A stretch of DNA of 64,000 nt from Pseudoalteromonas apostichopi. GTDB taxonomy: Bacteria; Pseudomonadota; Gammaproteobacteria; Enterobacterales; Alteromonadaceae. Both the position numbers and the translations under genes were made by a program. The stretch is from the NCBI RefSeq assembly GCF_030297135.1, contig NZ_AP028065.1:2976001-3040000 (forward strand), in the 5' to 3' direction. Below, one piece after another: positions 61,590 through 64,000 of the stretch. Each line of letters opens with the position of its first letter. The stretch's first letter is position 1. Under the pieces are notes generated by a model, which saw only the letters and a program-made list of their open reading frames with translations, searched no databases and was not told the DNA's origin.

Positions 61590-61852
61590 TTACTCAGTTT
61601 TATCCTTAAACTCACACAAGTCTTCAATAATACAACTACCGCATTTGGGTTTACGTGCAGTACATACATAACGACCATGTAAAATGAGCCAGTGGTGCAC
61701 ATCGACTTTAAATTCTTTAGGTACTACTTTTTCTAATTTTTGTTCTACAGCAACTACATCTTTACCCATGGCGAACTTAGTGCGGTTAGAAACGCGGAAA
61801 ATATGCGTGTCTACAGCAATGGTCGGCCAGCCGAAGTATAAGGAAAGTAGAT
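61590..61852 (-). pseudogene. nth: Displaced 3' end of nth (endonuclease III), copy 2, open reading frame intact
   Basis: About 80 codons from FGWPTIAVDTHIFRVSNRTK through HHWLILHGRYVC and PKCGSCIIEDLCEFKDKTE to a TAA stop, with catalytic Asp and all four cluster cysteines. No disruption in this part, but the N-terminal 60% (helix-hairpin-helix and lysine site) is missing. The 5' breakpoint is shared with copy 1 (both continue GAAGTATA...GAAAGTAG on the plus strand). Confidence 0.9.
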
Positions 61853-61982
61853 AATTAAGCTCGTAATCCCCTGTTTAAATGTATGAGCATTGTCAACTTT
61901 TTAATAAAAATATACACTCAACCGCCTTAAAGATATAAACCGGATTCGCACACTATTTACTTGCTGTAATAGACTATTAGAT

Positions 61983-63932
61983 ATGAAACTTTCCAAATAT
62001 ATTATATTAATCACCACACTCCTTTTGGTAGCTTGTGGAGGTAGCTCGCCTTCGGATGAACCTAAAGTTACAACTAAAATAGACAAAATCAGCTTAAACT
62101 CTGAACTGATAAGGGGCCAAAGTACCAGCGCAATAATAGAGTGTGTTGATTGTTTGAAGGATGAAGCCATTTATAGCTGGAAAATTGATAATGTTGTAGT
62201 GAGTCAATCTAGTTCATTTACTCCTGATTTTGAGCATTTGGATAAGACGGCTGTGATCACGGTTCAAGTACCAAGTATTGATCAGGTGATGAGTGATGAA
62301 GTTTCCTATCAGGCTGAGATTATTTCACGTAAAACCAAAGTCGAATCGCTAGAACTTACAGGGAAACATACTCCAAACACGACAACCCTTGCGGATTTTA
62401 CCTGTGATAATTGTTTGTCGGAAACAATATCAATGCAATGGTTTATAGGCGACCAGTTAGTTGCAACCGGCGCGTCGTTTACACCAGAATTAAATAACTT
62501 TGATAAACCAATCACTATAAAAGCAAAGGTGATTAGTATTGATAAAATTGTTAGTGAAACGGCTTCATTTGACTTTATCAAGCCGACTCCAATCAGTGGA
62601 AATATAGACCTATCAGATAAATATATTTTGATGTCTAACGGCGAGCTAATTTTTGATAGTACCAATGGAATACAGCCGGAAGATGGCAAGAGTGACTTTG
62701 TTAATGCTTATTATGGAAAACATGTATGGGGGACTGTTTTAGCTCAAGATACTAAAGGGAAATTTTTTAAATATGGTGACGGCAGAGAGTTTTATTCTCA
62801 TGAAAAAGAAAGTAGCTTTGAAGATATAAAAGAAAAAATAAACAACGTGAAAAGTTACTGGTTAGATTTCTACGGTGAGCACGTTTTAACAGGTGATGGA
62901 AAAGTTATTACTTGGGATAACACTCTCGATGATTCAGGTAATTTTGAATACAGTAAAGCCCAATTATCCCAAACAGAGCTTAACGATGTAAAACAAGTTC
63001 TGCATTCACTTTATGACTGTAGCAGCTCTGCAAATACTTCAGCAGTGCTGTACAACTCTGGACTTCTTGTTATCGACGGATTTTGGTGGGATAAAGAAGG
63101 CTCGCACCAACATAGTTATAAGCGAGTAGAAAAAACGGGTGTTAGTAAGATACAAGCTGTTAGCTATGCTGGTGGTGGAGGATACGATGCTGTAGCAATA
63201 TTTGATGAACAAGATAATGTAGAAGTTTGGACGTGCAGTAATGAGCCGTTTTTTTCTACTCAAGAAAGTGGAGAATATGCTACAGGGTTTGGAGATTTAC
63301 AAAATGTAGCCCGAATAATCAGTCCTTTAGATTCAAAAGCTATTCTTGCGATAAAAAAAGATGGTAGCTTTTCAATCAGAGGTTCTGGTTTAACCTACCG
63401 TGTTTCGAGTCTAAACACTGAGATTAAGGTAAAAGACTTACTTAAAATTAGTTGGATGTATGTTCTGTTGGATGTTGAAGGTAATATTCATTATTTAGAT
63501 AGCTATTGGAGCGAATACTTACCTGAACAGTTCCCAGAGTTTTCTTTTGATAACATAGCATATAGTGTTCCTTCAGATCATTCCAATGGCGTAGTTGTTA
63601 AAGACGATGGTTCGGCTTTACTTATTACACAAAACAACCCACAGACATTATCTTCTGTTAAAGATGTAAACCTAGTAGACAATTTTATGCTAATTACGGA
63701 TAAAGAAGATAAGCTCATGACTTATTATGACCATGATAGCGAAAGAGAGTTAGATGCAGATTTCTTTTCAAATGGTATTAATCAAATAGAGGGCGTTTCA
63801 GAGGTCATAAATTTAGGACACGGTTATATTATAAAAACAAATTTAGGTGAGTTTATTTTAGTTCAACCGAACGAAAGCTATCTCAGTTACTTCCATGACA
63901 AAATCAATCGGCCAATTGAAGCTATAGATTAA
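61983..63932 (+). CDS. Lipoprotein with Ig-like repeats and RCC1-like propeller
   Basis: Surface or periplasmic lipoprotein of 649 residues, lipid anchor Cys18 (LLLVACGG). Two related domains (about 30-112 and 113-198) share the pattern CVDC...YSWKIDNVVVSQSSSFTPDF and CDNC...MQWFIGDQLVATGASFTPEL, an immunoglobulin-like repeat with a CxxC pair. The C-terminal 440 residues contain repeats of the form AVLYNSGLLVIDG, AVAIFDEQDNVEVW and AILAIKKDGSFSI, resembling an RCC1-type beta propeller. Low-GC sequence. Lies between nth tails 2 and 3, so it may be cargo. Function unknown. Confidence 0.75.
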   Translation: MKLSKYIILITTLLLVACGGSSPSDEPKVTTKIDKISLNSELIRGQSTSAIIECVDCLKDEAIYSWKIDNVVVSQSSSFTPDFEHLDKTAVITVQVPSIDQVMSDEVSYQAEIISRKTKVESLELTGKHTPNTTTLADFTCDNCLSETISMQWFIGDQLVATGASFTPELNNFDKPITIKAKVISIDKIVSETASFDFIKPTPISGNIDLSDKYILMSNGELIFDSTNGIQPEDGKSDFVNAYYGKHVWGTVLAQDTKGKFFKYGDGREFYSHEKESSFEDIKEKINNVKSYWLDFYGEHVLTGDGKVITWDNTLDDSGNFEYSKAQLSQTELNDVKQVLHSLYDCSSSANTSAVLYNSGLLVIDGFWWDKEGSHQHSYKRVEKTGVSKIQAVSYAGGGGYDAVAIFDEQDNVEVWTCSNEPFFSTQESGEYATGFGDLQNVARIISPLDSKAILAIKKDGSFSIRGSGLTYRVSSLNTEIKVKDLLKISWMYVLLDVEGNIHYLDSYWSEYLPEQFPEFSFDNIAYSVPSDHSNGVVVKDDGSALLITQNNPQTLSSVKDVNLVDNFMLITDKEDKLMTYYDHDSERELDADFFSNGINQIEGVSEVINLGHGYIIKTNLGEFILVQPNESYLSYFHDKINRPIEAID

Positions 63933-63962
63933 TTATTTTTTAAATAAATTAGCGCACTATAA

Positions 63963-63990
63963 AAAGAGAAGGCTAATCAGTCTTCTCTTT
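63963..63990. terminator. Hairpin shared by the lipoprotein gene and the nth tail
   Basis: AAAGAGAAG/CTTCTCTTT, where the right arm is the coding tail of nth copy 3. It ends with an A/T-rich tract. Confidence 0.6.
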
Positions 63991-64000
63991 AAACTCACAC
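63973..64000 (-). CDS. nth: 3' end of nth, copy 3, cut by the window edge
   Basis: Only the last nine codons (CEFKEKTD plus stop, minus strand) are visible, matching the C-terminus of copies 1 and 2. Whether this belongs to the complete endonuclease III gene cannot be decided inside the window. Confidence 0.7.

Overview
The window looks like chromosomal DNA of a marine gammaproteobacterium of the Pseudoalteromonas/Alteromonadales type. This rests on the AT-leaning base composition, the outer-membrane and periplasmic gene content (a TIGR01782-like TonB receptor with tryptophan-halogenase and SapC genes, many DUFs typical of that order), and enterobacterial-like core blocks: arsC-bepA-perM, queF/syd, csrB, yqcC-truC-yqcA and smc-zipA-ligA. 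No prophage, CRISPR array, transposase or integrase gene was seen.

Layout. Positions 1-6.7 kb hold a PagL-like deacylase, a lone MlaC-like protein, an ankyrin membrane protein and a leftward operon ending in wrbA (arsC family, wrbA, DUF2069) next to bepA. Positions 6.8-10.5 kb hold a TusA-like/PerM pair and a 751-residue fusion of cysteine desulfurase, persulfide-dioxygenase-like metallo-hydrolase and rhodanese. Positions 10.5-22.7 kb form a sugar locus: a LacI-type regulator, pgi-zwf-pgl, a TonB-dependent receptor, a tryptophan-halogenase-like flavoprotein, a DUF6445 protein and SapC. Repeated copies of a TGACAnCGnTGTCA palindrome lie upstream of pgi and of the receptor and probably make these one regulon. 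Positions 22.8-31.4 kb carry iaaA, queF, syd, small DUF genes, a CsrB-type regulatory RNA with an upstream GacA/UvrY box, and yqcC-truC-yqcA. Positions 31.4-40.3 kb carry a TrmH-type methyltransferase, smc, zipA, ligA, three small membrane proteins and msrB.

Positions 40.3-55.2 kb are dominated by signalling and tRNA genes. A leftward operon encodes a TPR pseudo-receiver, a periplasmic solute-binding protein and a hybrid histidine kinase. A rightward operon holds an ABC exporter followed by a second binding-protein/hybrid-kinase pair. Neither binding protein has importer genes beside it, so both probably sense rather than transport. Between them lie seven tRNA-Val(UAC) genes (leftward) and one tRNA-Ala(GGC) plus seven tRNA-Glu(UUC) genes (rightward), each set behind a sigma70 promoter with a GC-rich discriminator and accompanied by degenerate tRNA copies.

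Positions 55.2-64 kb carry gloA, an Orn/Lys/Arg decarboxylase and an S10 peptidase. They end in an unusual array in which displaced 3' ends of nth (endonuclease III) lie on both sides of a GGDEF gene and of a lipoprotein gene. A third nth tail begins at the window edge and may belong to the complete gene.
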